From: Arabidopsis thaliana
Taxonomy: Eukaryota > Streptophyta > Magnoliopsida > Brassicales > Brassicaceae
Reading direction: 5' to 3'
Assembly (NCBI RefSeq): GCF_000001735.4
Contig: NC_003070.9
Location: 28,381,971-28,445,970, forward strand
DNA: 64,000 bases
Shown here in pieces: positions 24,601-42,961 of this stretch. Each line of letters opens with the position of its first letter. The stretch's first letter is position 1. The notes under the pieces are model-generated. The model searched no databases. It saw only the letters and a list, made by a program, of their open reading frames with translations, and had not been told where the DNA came from. The position numbers and the translations under genes were made by a program.

Positions 24601-25052
24601 GAGTTGTGAGCAGCGTTGAGGACCTGGAGGTTTCGTAGATTCAGTATCTCCGGTGGAAAATCGCCGGAGAAGGAGTTGTAGTGAAGATAAAGAGCTCTAA
24701 GGAAGACACAACGAGAGAGAGACGAAGGAACGGCGCCGTTTATGTCGTTGGTGTGAAGACTTAGTTTACGGAGCTGAGTCAACTCACCGAGTCGAGGACT
24801 GAGGTGGCCGGTGAGGTGGAGACGAGGAAGACGAAGCTCACGGACACGGCCGGAGAAGCAAGAAACGCCGTGCCAGTCGCATGGAGCTGATGGAGATGAT
24901 TGATTCCAGGACTCGAGAGCTCCTAGAGGGTCGTGGAGAGAGAGTTTGAAAGATGTGAGTGCTTGAGTCTCTGATGAGATGGCGGAGGTGTGGTGGAATC
25001 TGGAGAAGAAGATTGCGGCGAAGTGAAGGAAGAAAATGACCGTTGCGGCCAT
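21630..25052 (-). CDS. MUS: LRR receptor-like kinase MUSTACHES
   Basis: Intronless gene for a 1140-aa single-pass receptor kinase. Order: signal peptide (1-24), LRRNT cap with paired Cys (CDWHGVSC), a long run of about 27 leucine-rich repeats (to ~residue 725), a basic RRRRRR stretch, transmembrane helix (~752-776, with CCC), and a C-terminal kinase domain (~845-1125). The kinase is atypical: the VAIK lysine position is Arg867 (LSVRRL), HRD is His-Gly-Asp (962-964), and DFG is Glu-Phe-Gly (Glu982). The Asp964...Asn969 catalytic-loop residues remain. I recognise the locus as MUS, reported to enforce mirror symmetry of stomatal guard cells and to act in lateral root emergence. The family is certain; the symbol is recalled from the locus. 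Confidence 0.93.
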   Translation of the reverse strand: MAATVIFFLHFAAIFFSRFHHTSAISSETQALTSFKLSLHDPLGALESWNQSSPSAPCDWHGVSCFSGRVRELRLPRLHLTGHLSPRLGELTQLRKLSLHTNDINGAVPSSLSRCVFLRALYLHYNSFSGDFPPEILNLRNLQVLNAAHNSLTGNLSDVTVSKSLRYVDLSSNAISGKIPANFSADSSLQLINLSFNHFSGEIPATLGQLQDLEYLWLDSNQLQGTIPSALANCSSLIHFSVTGNHLTGLIPVTLGTIRSLQVISLSENSFTGTVPVSLLCGYSGYNSSMRIIQLGVNNFTGIAKPSNAACVNPNLEILDIHENRINGDFPAWLTDLTSLVVLDISGNGFSGGVTAKVGNLMALQELRVANNSLVGEIPTSIRNCKSLRVVDFEGNKFSGQIPGFLSQLRSLTTISLGRNGFSGRIPSDLLSLYGLETLNLNENHLTGAIPSEITKLANLTILNLSFNRFSGEVPSNVGDLKSLSVLNISGCGLTGRIPVSISGLMKLQVLDISKQRISGQLPVELFGLPDLQVVALGNNLLGGVVPEGFSSLVSLKYLNLSSNLFSGHIPKNYGFLKSLQVLSLSHNRISGTIPPEIGNCSSLEVLELGSNSLKGHIPVYVSKLSLLKKLDLSHNSLTGSIPDQISKDSSLESLLLNSNSLSGRIPESLSRLTNLTALDLSSNRLNSTIPSSLSRLRFLNYFNLSRNSLEGEIPEALAARFTNPTVFVKNPGLCGKPLGIECPNVRRRRRRKLILLVTLAVAGALLLLLCCCGYVFSLWKWRNKLRLGLSRDKKGTPSRTSRASSGGTRGEDNNGGPKLVMFNNKITLAETLEATRQFDEENVLSRGRYGLVFKATFRDGMVLSVRRLMDGASITDATFRNQAEALGRVKHKNITVLRGYYCGPPDLRLLVYDYMPNGNLATLLQEASHQDGHVLNWPMRHLIALGIARGLSFLHSLSIIHGDLKPQNVLFDADFEAHLSEFGLDRLTALTPAEEPSTSSTPVGSLGYIAPEAGLTGETSKESDVYSFGIVLLEILTGKKAVMFTEDEDIVKWVKRQLQKGQIVELLEPGLLELDPESSEWEEFLLGIKVGLLCTGGDVVDRPSMADVVFMLEGCRVGPAISLSADPTSPTSPAATAVS

Positions 25053-26013
25053 TAGAGTGGAGAAAGGAAAGATTTTTATTTGCAGAGAAGAATTAGTGTT
25101 TCGTCTATAATATAAGAGAGGAGCGTAAAGGAGGGAGAGTGTAACGACATCGTTTTGGATTCCACTATATGGAACTCTTGGGATGGTGTGAATTTTTGTT
25201 GTTCCCCAAAAGTAAATTATATAAAGATGTATTTGATTATTAAAAAATGGTTACCTAGTGCTTATATCTACAAGATGTAGATTAAATTCATTGATCATGT
25301 CTCACCAAGCAACGTAAATATCATCAAAACACTATGAGAAAATATCTTACATGCAATATGGTTTTGTGTATGTAAGTATACATGTGCGTGTATGACAGTA
25401 TCTGCATTATGTTCGTAGCTACCAATCTTGTGACAAATGTTACGACCAACTCTGCATCTCTCATGGCTGGTAAATCAGAAACTACCAAATCGTACATATT
25501 TCTCACTAAAAGGATATTCATAGCATCTCATATATGGTTAGATTATGAATTATTATGATTTTCAATATTCAAAGCTTACTCTTTCTAAAAATCGAAATCC
25601 ACTAATCAAAATGTTTTTCATTCTATGTTAAGGTTCCTGGTTATTAGTTAAGGTTCCTGGTTCACCCATAGTTCATGCAAAGCAAAAGGGGAATTTATAA
25701 TTTTATAACAAAATTGTTTTATTTACAGTACTATTAGTCACTATGAGACATATGGATAATGTAGACAAATAGATTATAAGAAAAATGTATAACAAAGACT
25801 TATTATACCACTAATCTCACAAAGAAAGATTAAACAAAAGGATATTTTAATCCAAGAATCATAATTTCTGCCGGAATAGATGGACCACAAGAACTAGACA
25901 TAAAGCCGAAAGAGACTAGTTTAATCAAGTACAACAAGTCCTTCGTGTTCTCTTTTCTTTGATTCAAATCTTGTTAAGTGTCATATAATTTGAGCTAAGA
26001 AATCGAACACAAA
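25053..26013. other. Promoter of MUS and upstream flank of tRNA-Glu
   Basis: AT-rich non-coding DNA. The leader of MUS lies at about 25053-25130. A short direct repeat AAGGTTCCTGGTT occurs twice near 25630-25662. No gene is seen. Confidence 0.45.
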
Positions 26014-26085
26014 TCCGTTGTAGTCTAGCTGGTCAGGATACTCGGCTCTCACCCGAGAGACCCGGGTTCGAGTCCCGGCAACGGA
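26014..26085 (+). tRNA. tRNA-Glu (anticodon CTC)
   Basis: 72-nt gene that folds as a cloverleaf. The acceptor stem TCCGTTG pairs with CAACGGA. The anticodon stem CTCGG/CCGAG encloses loop CTCTCAC (anticodon CTC). The T arm is CCGGG-TTCGAGT-CCCGG and supplies the internal B box. No intron and no encoded CCA. A T-rich pol III terminator (TTTCTTTTTATTTT) follows directly. It stands 233 bases upstream of the XRN3 start codon on the same strand. Confidence 0.95.
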
Positions 26086-26318
26086 GTTTCTTTTTATTTT
26101 ATTTTTTGATAAATGGGCTTCCGACAAAGCCCATATTTTGGTTTGTCTTAAGCCCGATTACTGTTTCATTAATCCGATTTTTGCTTTCTCATCCATTAGG
26201 AAAAAACCCAATAAATGTGCACTTCGTGACCTTAACCGCCGTCGGCAAACACCGTTGGTTTTTTACTTTCTTGTTCCTTTGTGTCGCCGGAGATATATAT
26301 CTTCGACATCGGTGAAGA

Positions 26319-32855
<6,537 letters not shown>

Positions 32856-33407
32856 GCAGGATGGTACTACTGCTGAATCTCTCCTAACCGTATCAACCAT
32901 CAGGTGTAGTTGAACTTGTTTCATACGTTTGTTATGAAGTGTTTGTTGTATCATTAGAATTGGGCTGCTCTTGGTCTTAAGCTTAATGGGAATAAGAGCA
33001 GCTGGGAGAAACTATAGGTTACATTAGTTTTCCTACCCTTTTCGACATTTTTTATTTGGTGTATCATTTATATACAGATGCTTTGTATTGTACCTTGTTT
33101 TCAAACTATTGTTTTATTCAGTTAAACTATAACATATATGCTTCTTCACTGGTTCGATCTTTAAACTCTCTGCAAAAGGATTTAAAAACGAAGACAGCAG
33201 AGCTGGATATTATTATTATGGCTTCATAACTTACTCATAACTTTTTGATTTTGATTAAGGAGAACATTCAGATTTTAAAGGACATTAATGTTAGTATTAT
33301 GATGAAAAAAAAGGGTTTACATAAATGGATTTGATACAACAAAATTTCAGCATAGCTGCTTCTCTTCATTTCAAGAGTCTTCTACTGTTTTGTAATTTCA
33401 AAATTCC
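32856..33407. other. Convergent 3' ends of XRN3 and the Pol I subunit gene
   Basis: 3' untranslated DNA of XRN3 (a likely end near 33130 after AT-rich stretches), then the 3' flank of the minus-strand RNA polymerase subunit gene. No other gene. Confidence 0.5.
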
Positions 33408-34535
33408 TCAGGCGAGTTTCCTCCTTTTATGATCCCTGTAAATACAAGAAGAGTTTTCTTATTAAAGATGATGATTAGAGAGTTAGTTTAAAGGTATTGT
33501 GCAAACTAAACTAACCTATCCGTAGGCAAAGCTTCTTCAGACTTCTTTTCGAGCCACTTAACGCATCCTGTGTTTTCCGGAAGTAGAGATCCAGCTATAT
33601 GCATAACCTCTTCATCAAAACTGCAAGAATAATCTCAATTCATTTACCTAGAAATCTATCTGACAAGAAAAAAACAGTAGAGCAGAGAAGCTAAAAGTTT
33701 AACCTTTGGACTTGAAGGCGCAACATAGTTCCAAGCTTTAGTGCATGCCGTTTATGCGATCTGCTCACGAAAGAACCTTCACCATCTCTCTGAATAGAGA
33801 GAAAACGTTATAGTCTGTTTTAACAAAGTCGGAAGAAAGGAATAAAGTAACATTCAAGACCTATCAGTCATACATACCACTCTGTATTTGAACTCTTCCC
33901 GGATATCAACGTCTGTAATGACAGCAGCAGAGAAACCAAGAACAATAACATGGATTGACTCTGGAGAAATCTTCACAATTTTCCCTTCTGCATAAAAACA
34001 AAGAAGAGAAAATCACCAACCATAAACACATAAAGGCTCACTCACAAGAAACTAAAAAGTAGCAGAGATCAATACAAAGTTTAATAGAGATCTTCTAACC
34101 TACAAAACTCTTGGGCTTAGGATCAAATAAGAGTAGTCTAGTGTTAACTCTGACGCCAAAGTAAGGATGAAGTCCTGTAAGGATTTTAGCTTGTTTGCTT
34201 TTCACAGTAGCATCATAAGCCAATAGAACTCCATCAAAGGTTTCATTATACCTTCACAACAAAGATTGATACACACAATATATTATAAGAAAAACCGAAT
34301 TATCACCAACAAACATTGCATCAAGAAAGCTCAATTCGATTCTCCTATAAGGTTAAGAAACACAACCTAAAAATCAAAACTTGAAACCAAAGAAGAAGTA
34401 AATAGGAGGAAGAAAAAGAACGAACTGGAATAGAAGAGAACTGAGCTCGCGACAAATTCCTTGAAAAACGTTTCTGCTCTGGGAAGGATGAATAAAAATC
34501 ATCAATTCCGCTTCTGAGAGCTTTAATCCCTCCAT
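33408..34535 (-). CDS. NRPA7: RNA polymerase I subunit, RPA43/RPB7 type
   Basis: 196-aa protein of the Rpb7/Rpa43 stalk-subunit family. Exons on the minus strand, in order: 34426-34535, 34100-34251, 33878-33987, 33704-33789, 33516-33620 and 33408-33435 (591 nt, all GT-AG). The protein begins MEGLKLSEAELMIFIHPS. The N-terminal RNP-like domain includes YNETFDGVLLAYD and GLHPYFGVRVNTRLLLFDP; the later part, GKIVKISPESIHVIVLGFSA, is OB-fold-like. It ends in a basic tail (DHKRRKLA). The family forms the stalk that grips initiation factors and nascent RNA; this member belongs to Pol I, which makes rRNA. Upstream DNA (34692-34901) is probably a spliced leader. Assignment to Pol I, not another polymerase, is recalled. 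Confidence 0.87.
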
Positions 34536-35244
34536 TGAAGTTCCAATTCCTGTTCATAAATATATATAAAAAAAAAGCTTCACTTCTGAGAAACTATATA
34601 GCGGCAAGTTTTATCTTTTGAGAATGAGCTTAGGGTTTTCGAATTAAACAGTCTCAAATAAGAACAGTAACGCAACTCAAAACTGGACTCTTTAAAACGT
34701 TGAGCTCAATGAAATCGAATCTAAACACAGAATTTGAAGTCTCAAGCAGAGAATAACATAGAGAAAAATCTCACCCGCAGAGACGAAACTTTTAACCGGA
34801 GAACTAAACCGACGATTTCTGATCTTGAGCAGAGCAGAGTAGATCAATTGATGAAGAAGATGCCTTCGTTGTAAGGAGACTAGGGTTTCTTCACGCGACA
34901 AAGGGTTTAAGTTCTAAACCCAATAACCCGGTTCGTTAATTTTACCGACATTTTCCGGTTTTTTAGAACAGTTTGGTTTTTAGAATCTAACCGGTCCTGC
35001 ATTCATACCGTTGCATCAATTTGTTACCTATGGCTATGGTGTACTTTGTACCCTTTTTTTATTTGATTAGTCTATTTTTTTCCTCAATTTTGGATTCGTA
35101 GAGCAACTAATTGTTTGGTTACACGCATCAACATATCAAGCAATACACAACGTGAATACACACACACCCACGATTTTTTTTAAAAAATTACAAATAAAAA
35201 TGAAGCAATGTGATTTTCAATAAGAAGGCTAAAACACGCAAAGC
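34536..35244. other. Leader/promoter of NRPA7 and 3' flank of GH9B7
   Basis: Contains the probable 5' leader of the Pol I subunit gene, with CTAGGGTTTC near 34880 read on the plus strand (telo-box-like GAAACCCTAG on the minus, common in ribosome-related promoters), then the 3' flank of the endoglucanase. No other coding region. Confidence 0.45.
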
Positions 35245-37261
<2,017 letters not shown>

Positions 37262-37859
37262 TTTTTTGAATTCCAGAGAGCTGGAAACCAGAAGAGCTTG
37301 GTTAGATCCGAGGTCAATGTAACTGCATTCACCGATCGGAGAAGAGAAATTAGCTTCCCGGATCTAAGATTGGTGTATAGTGACTAGTGATGAAGATGGA
37401 GCAACGGCAAGGGAAGTGATAGGTAGAATCAAAGGAAGGTGGAGAGAGGAGTCATTAACACTATACTTAAATCAAACAAAAACCAGTAGTTTAAAGTCGG
37501 TGGAGTATCAAGCGGGATTTCAGATCTGTTTTTCTTCTCCTTTATTAGGATTTTCCCTTATTTTTAAAAACTGATTTGGTTTTATATATTAATCAAGAGT
37601 GTAGTAATGTGAGGTATGATTACTGAACTACCCCTTTAAATTGAGCCGAGTCCAACTCCAGTGTCACTGTCACAATTGTCGGTCGCTCTATAATTTAATT
37701 AGTTGTCCACATTAATAAGTAAATATAATATGATAAAAAAAAACAATAAATTGCTAAATAATAAAATTATTTTTTTAGCTCAAAATATAAAATTGAATAT
37801 TTAGTTATATATGAATATTTTTACTTATGGGAACAACAAACTTTACACGTTAAGAAGGA
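37262..37859. other. Promoter region of GH9B7
   Basis: Leader and promoter of the minus-strand endoglucanase, ending at an AT-rich stretch (37690-37820). The short open stretch 37380-37574 shows no recognisable features. Confidence 0.4.
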
Positions 37860-37998
37860 ACAATTGGGCGAGTGGTGGTTCATTGTTGTTGCCATTATCT
37901 TATCAAGCCAGGCTTCGATCCTGGTGTATCCTCTATTGTGAGGTTAAATATGGGCCACTATGCCTACGAAGAAAAAATATTAAATCAAATTAAAAAAG
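37860..37998 (+). mobile_element. tRNA-derived SINE-like sequence
   Basis: Contains GGGCGAGTGGTGG (37866-37878), resembling a pol III A box, and GGCTTCGATCCTGG (37911-37924), resembling a B box (GGTTCGANNCC), about 35-45 bases apart as in tRNA-derived SINEs. An unrelated-looking 3' body follows, including the 62-base stretch 37937-37998 that recurs at 39754-39814. Not matched to a named SINE family. Confidence 0.45.
37937..37998 (+). repeat. 62-bp direct repeat, left copy
   Basis: Begins TGTGAGGTTAAATATGGGCC and ends AAATTAAAAAAG. It is nearly identical to 39754-39814, with one substitution and a one-base poly-A length change. The two copies flank 1.75 kb. Confidence 0.9.
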
Positions 37999-37999
37999 A

Positions 38000-38911
38000 A
38001 TTTGGGGTTATTGGGCCTGGGCTTTTATTTTTCATCAAAGTGGAACTGGCAGCGGAAGAAGCTGAATTTGGATGGGAAGCTTCGAGAGAAGATACGGCAA
38101 GGATGATGCGCGTAGGCGCGTGAAAAATAGACCGTTGTATAATAAAATTCTAACACGTACTCTTTTGCAGTTAGAAAAATAAGACCGTTGTAAACTTGAT
38201 TAATTTCCTTTTTTCTTATAAGTCCAAACATGAAAAAAGGAAAACAACAATCTGATGTTTCCTTTTTGTTGCGTGAACCTCTCTCGTCATAAATATTCAT
38301 CTTTTCCTTCCTTCCTTAAGAAATCATAACTCCTTCTTCTAAACCCTAAAAAAATTATTCTCTTTCTCTGCGACTGTTTTACAAAAAGGATCGCTGATCT
38401 ATCGTGACCGTGAAATTTATGACCCATATACATTGCCGTACTGTACCAACGTCATGTCGAAAGAGGTCTCTCGTGTTTGATCAATTTTTCACGATCGCGG
38501 GCTAATTATGGAGGAAGATTACTTTGAGTTCCAGAAACTAGTTTGACGTGACGCAAAAACTGGATGCATCTAAACTTTCGGCAAAATATAATCGTCACAA
38601 AGAGAATCGCGAGTGAAAGTGACGACAAGATCTGGGGTTTTGGTGGTTCAGAGTTTCAGACCTGAAAAGCGAGATCTTCTTCATCATCAAAAATTGCAGT
38701 TTCGGCCCAAGTCAAGGAAGAATCGATGGGCTTCAGATTACAACGAATGGGCTTTAGTAAACAACAATCCATGAGTCATGCCGAGAGAGTCATAATCCAT
38801 TTAGTCCACCATGAGTCAGGTTCGTTGATTCTTAATTTCCTTTTTTTTTTTCTAATAAAGATTTTGATATATTTTGTGTTTGTTTTTAATTTTAATTTTA
38901 ATTTTATTTTT
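38000..38911. other. Unexplained gene-like segment
   Basis: About 0.9 kb between the SINE-like copy and the tandem array. Parts look like a promoter and leader: AAACCCTAAAA near 38341 and pyrimidine-rich tracts. After them come short frames such as 38416-38503 (MTHIHCRTVPTSCRKRS...) and 38509-38547 (MEEDYFEFQKLV). No long frame survives. It may be a decayed or captured gene fragment; I do not recognise it. Confidence 0.35.
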
Positions 38912-39750
38912 TAGATGTTAAATTTATATAATGATACGAAACTAACCGGATTTTGGATCCAGCATTAGCCGTTAGCGATTCCAAATATTTAATTTGTTTT
39001 CATATTATTATGTAGATTTAGCATTCAAGTTTTCAATTTAAATTTTTAAAAATAATTTTTTAAAACTTTGATTTTGTTTCTTTTCGGATTTTTTTTTTTT
39101 TTCTCTTTTGTTTGTCTTTTTATTTATTTATTTGGATGCTAACTTTATATAATGATAAAAAAAAAATTAACTGGATTTTGGATCCAGCATTCGTCATTAG
39201 CGATTCCAAACATTCGACCTGTTTTTCTATTATTATATAGATTTAGCATTCAAATTATTAATTGAGATTTTTAAAAATTGTTTTTAAAATTTTGATTTTG
39301 TTTTTTCGGATTTTAATCTTTTATATTTGTTTTTTATTTTATTAGGATGCTAACTTTATATAATGATAGAAAATAGCCTACCAAAAAAAAAATGATAGAA
39401 AAATTAACCGGATTTTGGATCCAGCATTAGCCGTTAGCAATTCCAAACATTCAACTTGTTTTCATATTATTATGTAGATCTAGCATTCAAGTTTTTCATT
39501 CGGATTTTTAAAAATACTTTTTAAGATTTTGATTTTGTTTTTCTTTTTTTCAGAATTTAAAAAACTTTTCTTTAATGTTTTTATTTGTTTGGATATTAAA
39601 TTTACATAATGATATGAAAACTAACCGGATTTTGGATCCAGCATTAGTCGTAAGCGATTCCAAACATTCAACTTGTTTTTCCTATTATTATGTAGATTTA
39701 GCATTAAAGTTTTCAATTTGGATTTTTAATAATAATTTTAAAAACTTTGA
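38912..39750 (+). repeat. Four tandem copies of a ~220-bp repeat
   Basis: The landmark GGATTTTGGATCCAGCATT occurs at 38948, 39173, 39410 and 39627 (spacings 225, 237, 217). Each copy continues with TTAGCGATTCCAAA, then TATTATTATGTAGATTTAGC and an AT-rich tail ending near TTTGATTTTG. The copies differ by substitutions and poly-A/T length changes, so the array is not brand new. Non-coding. Confidence 0.85.
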
Positions 39751-39753
39751 TTA

Positions 39754-39814
39754 TGTGAGGTTAAATATGGGCCACTATGCCTATGAAGAAAAATATTAAA
39801 TCAAATTAAAAAAG
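39754..39814 (+). repeat. 62-bp direct repeat, right copy
   Basis: Second copy of 37937-37998. It abuts the last unit of the tandem array and lacks the upstream SINE-like A/B boxes. Confidence 0.9.
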
Positions 39815-39854
39815 ATGATATGCTTAACTTCAACAGTAAGTAATCAATTAACTT

Positions 39855-40145
39855 TGAGGGTTCAGAAGAGTCATTGGCAACAGACAATGTATCATCACCA
39901 ATTGTAGCGCAAGCAAACACACATTTGGTGGATAGAAAAAGGAAGAGTGAACCGGATTCAAAGACCTCTTTGAGACCGAGCCATATTTGATCCAGCAGCA
40001 TTGGGGAAAATGGCAGGCGCTTTGTCGGACATGGTAACTGCTTTGAGGTCAAGGAAAGCTGATTCCATAACGCAAGAGGATAGATTTAGTATTACAAACT
40101 GAATCAATGTGCTTGACGAGGTAGACATGGTTACTAGGTAAGTAC
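39855..40145 (+). pseudogene. Decayed Myb/SANT-like protein fragment
   Basis: Three frame-broken pieces read on the plus strand. One from 39862 includes SLATDNVSSPIVAQ...HLVDRKRKSEPDSKTS and stops. The next, in another frame at about 40005-40100, includes MAGALSDMVTALRSRK. The last, near 40104-40139, reads INVLDEVDMVTR. The order (basic DRKRKS, then a helical AL..MVTALRSRK, then a VLDEV segment) resembles the C-terminal part of plant Myb/SANT-like, Harbinger-related proteins. This is pattern recognition only. No intact gene remains. Confidence 0.35.
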
Positions 40146-40302
40146 AAGAAGAAACATTTGATTGAACTCTGGTGGTTTTCTTTCACAATTACAATATCCA
40201 TGTCATGATGTTCTCTCAACATGTTTGGTGAACAAAACAGCATTGTACAATGAAGAAATGTGAGAAGGGAGAAGAAAAGAAATGTTCCTTAGAGCAAGGT
40301 AT

Positions 40303-41200
40303 TTAGTCATCGTCCTTGAACTCCCTGACCAGAAGAAAAGAAAAGAAAAGAGAAATGTGTTAGTATCTCTACAATGTGCAAAAAACAGAGTGGCTCCTGA
40401 TTCACAGTAATCGTATAGTATAGTACCTTCGATCAAGGTATCGAGGTTGAACACCAGAGCCTTGACAAGTAGTGCAAGTTAAGGAACCAGCACCATCACA
40501 GTTGATACAGTTTGAGACTTCTTTCTCTCCTCCACCAAGCTCTACGGTCACATTACCACTTCCCACACACAATCTGCATTTCTCTGCTCCACCACCAAAG
40601 AAACTATTTCTTCAGAAACATCATAATATGTTTATAAACATTTTCGACACATCAAACATTTTGCTCTTACACAAATCCAACCAAAATGCTAACAAAAAGT
40701 TGAGAGAGATCCACTTACGAGCTCCGGTGCCATTACAGGGAAAACAAGGTTGAGTATTCTCTCGCTTAGCCTATGAAAGTGTAAAATCAAAACAGTGTTA
40801 ACTTTATTCCACAGCAATGCACTCACTTAGAAGCATTGCCAAAACGGTATCAAATTTTCAACAATGAGAATGAGAAGACTCACCGCATTGTCGATTTGAG
40901 TCTCGTAGAACACAGGGATTCCGATTCCTAATGCGACGCTTGCTACGCCTACAGATATCGCGACTACCTAGAAAGATAATCAAAATCGTTCATCAATAAA
41001 AACTAGTGAGAAGAGAACAAAGTCTATATAGCCAGAGATGAGGATCAAACCGTGTTGGGATCGAGTTCAGCTTTGATTCGGGGATAAGATGTTGACGGCG
41101 ACCGGAGATTCCTCGCCGAGAAAGAAGAAGGAGTGAAATTGATGGGACAGTGAATGAACGGAGAATGAAGACGAGGCGGAGATGGAGCTGAAACTGGCAT
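40303..41200 (-). CDS. LQY1: LQY1, thylakoid DnaJ-type zinc-finger protein
   Basis: 154-aa chloroplast protein. Exons on the minus strand, in order: 41051-41200, 40884-40967, 40719-40770, 40427-40583 and 40303-40324 (465 nt). The start MPVSAPSPPRLHSPF is chosen because a Ser/Pro-rich transit peptide (~1-45) follows; the frame is open upstream, but that would spoil the targeting signal. One transmembrane helix is at ~51-71 (VVAISVGVASVALGIGIPVF). Four CxxCxGxG-type repeats follow (CFPCNGTG, CRLCVGSG, CINCDGAG, CTTCQGSG), as in the DnaJ zinc finger but without a J domain. LQY1 is known as a thylakoid protein with disulfide-isomerase activity that helps photosystem II repair under high light. 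It is divergent with HVA22G. Confidence 0.94.
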
Positions 41201-41985
41201 TTCGACTTCTCTTTGTTTGGTATGAAGCTTTGCAGAGAATCGCTTAAGCGCGCGAAGATGGATGAGAGGAAGAAGAAGAACCAGTAGTTTTGGGTTAATC
41301 TCAGCCACTAGATTATGTTTCCATGGCTAAGATTTGTTCACGTGGCTTAATAAGATATTTAGTATTTATCTCCTTATCCACTAATCCACTGTTAACTGTA
41401 ATCCAGTTTTCCGAAGCGTATTGGAGAAGAGGAAAACAAGATACGGTGTGGTGAGATACGATACACCCGCTTAAACGTAGACGATCACAACCGTCAAGTA
41501 TAAATCCAACGGCTGATAACGTCTAAAAGTCGTGATTGTTGACTATTTAAAAACCGCACTGTTTCAAGTTGAAACTCACAAGTAGAGAACAAATGAAAAA
41601 AGGATTCGCAAGTCACTATCCGATACCGTTTTGCTTCGCCTTTTCTCCATCTTTTGTTTCTCCATTCGCAAGTCACTATCGTACGTAACCGTCGTCTATA
41701 ATTCGTTCGAAATCATTCTTCTCATTCCTTTTTCGCCGAAACCGTTTTTCTGATAAGGTATGTGTTATTGTTCAATCGCTTAAACCGTTAATATCTTCTT
41801 CTTCATATTAGCCTTTAGGAAGTGTAATCGTTTGAAGGCATGCATCAATATTGTTTAGTTGATTGTTTTGTCTCTGTCTTTTTGTATTTTGGATGATATA
41901 ATCATTTCAATGAATCGGGGTCGAGAATTTAATTCTGACAAGCAGATTCTTTTGTTTTTTTTAAACGTTTTAGCAGGTGATCACA
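41201..41985. promoter_or_regulatory. Shared divergent promoter of LQY1 and HVA22G
   Basis: 785 bases between the two start codons, including both leaders. It contains a 17-base direct repeat, ATTCGCAAGTCACTATC, at 41604-41620 and 41664-41680, exactly 60 bases apart. The HVA22G leader probably begins near 41690-41750 and contains an intron, with an acceptor-like TTTTAGCAG at 41968-41976 just before the ATG. Confidence 0.5.
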
Positions 41986-42961
41986 ATGATTGGATCGTTT
42001 CTGACAAGAGGGCTTTTGTATGTTATTGATCTCTTCTTTTAATTTTATAAAACACACATTTCTTTCAATCAAACTAAGTAATGAATCTTTCTATTTATTG
42101 ACAGAATGGTGTTTGGATATGCATATCCTGCTTATGAGTGCTTCAAAACGGTCGAACTCAACAAGCCTGAAATTCAACAACTTCAGTTCTGGTGCCAGTA
42201 TTGGTATATGCATACATTCTATCCTTTATCTATAACCTTTTTAGGTTCCTATATAAATCTTGCTTCCTTCCACTCAAAACATCTTTGCAGGATTATTGTA
42301 GCTGCTTTGACGATTTTCGAAAGAATTGGTGATGCTCTTGTTTCTTGGTAGGCTGTTTATATTACTTAGAAAACAAAGAGTTTTACAGTATTGTATATTA
42401 GTATTCTTATGTTTTCATGTTGTCTTGAAGGTTACCAATGTATAGCGAGGCGAAGTTGGCTTTCTTCATTTATCTCTGGTTTCCAAAGACTAAAGTAAGT
42501 AATATCTTATATATCTTTTGATTCAACTGACTTTTTCTCTAATTTTTATTACCTATGTGTTATATCATTTCAGGGAACAACATACGTTTACGATTCTTTC
42601 TTCAGGCCATATATAGCAAAGCATGAAAATGAAATTGACCGCAACTTGGTGAAGGTAAAGACTAGAGCTAAGGATATGGCAATGATATATCTCCAAAAAG
42701 CAATCAACCAAGGGCAGACCAAATTCTTTGAGATCTTACAGTATATCACAGAACAATCAACACCAAAATCTAAGGCTGAGGTATATTTATTTCTTCACCT
42801 CTCTACTCTTCTCTGTTTCATTTTAACATTTGACTTGTGAGTGAACTTCAATAAAAAATCTTGCTCGTTTTTCTATTTGTGAACAGGAAAAGAAAGAGAC
42901 AACAATACCTAAACTCGATGATCCAATTCTTAAGGTGAAAGAAAACGAAGTCACTAAATGA
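41986..42961 (+). CDS. HVA22G: HVA22-like protein (TB2/DP1 family)
   Basis: 177-aa HVA22/DP1/Yop1-type membrane protein. Exons: 41986-42017, 42105-42203, 42291-42347, 42431-42494, 42574-42780 and 42887-42961 (534 nt). The TB2/DP1/HVA22 domain spans about residues 10-100: FGYAYPAYECFKTVE, FWCQYWIIVAALTIFERI, SWLPMYSEAKLAFFIYLWFPKTKGTTYVYDSFFRPY. Hydrophobic hairpins are expected to curve ER tubule membranes. The C-terminal tail is hydrophilic, Lys/Glu-rich and probably helical. The family includes ABA- and stress-induced members that affect ER shape and vesicle traffic. Confidence 0.94.
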
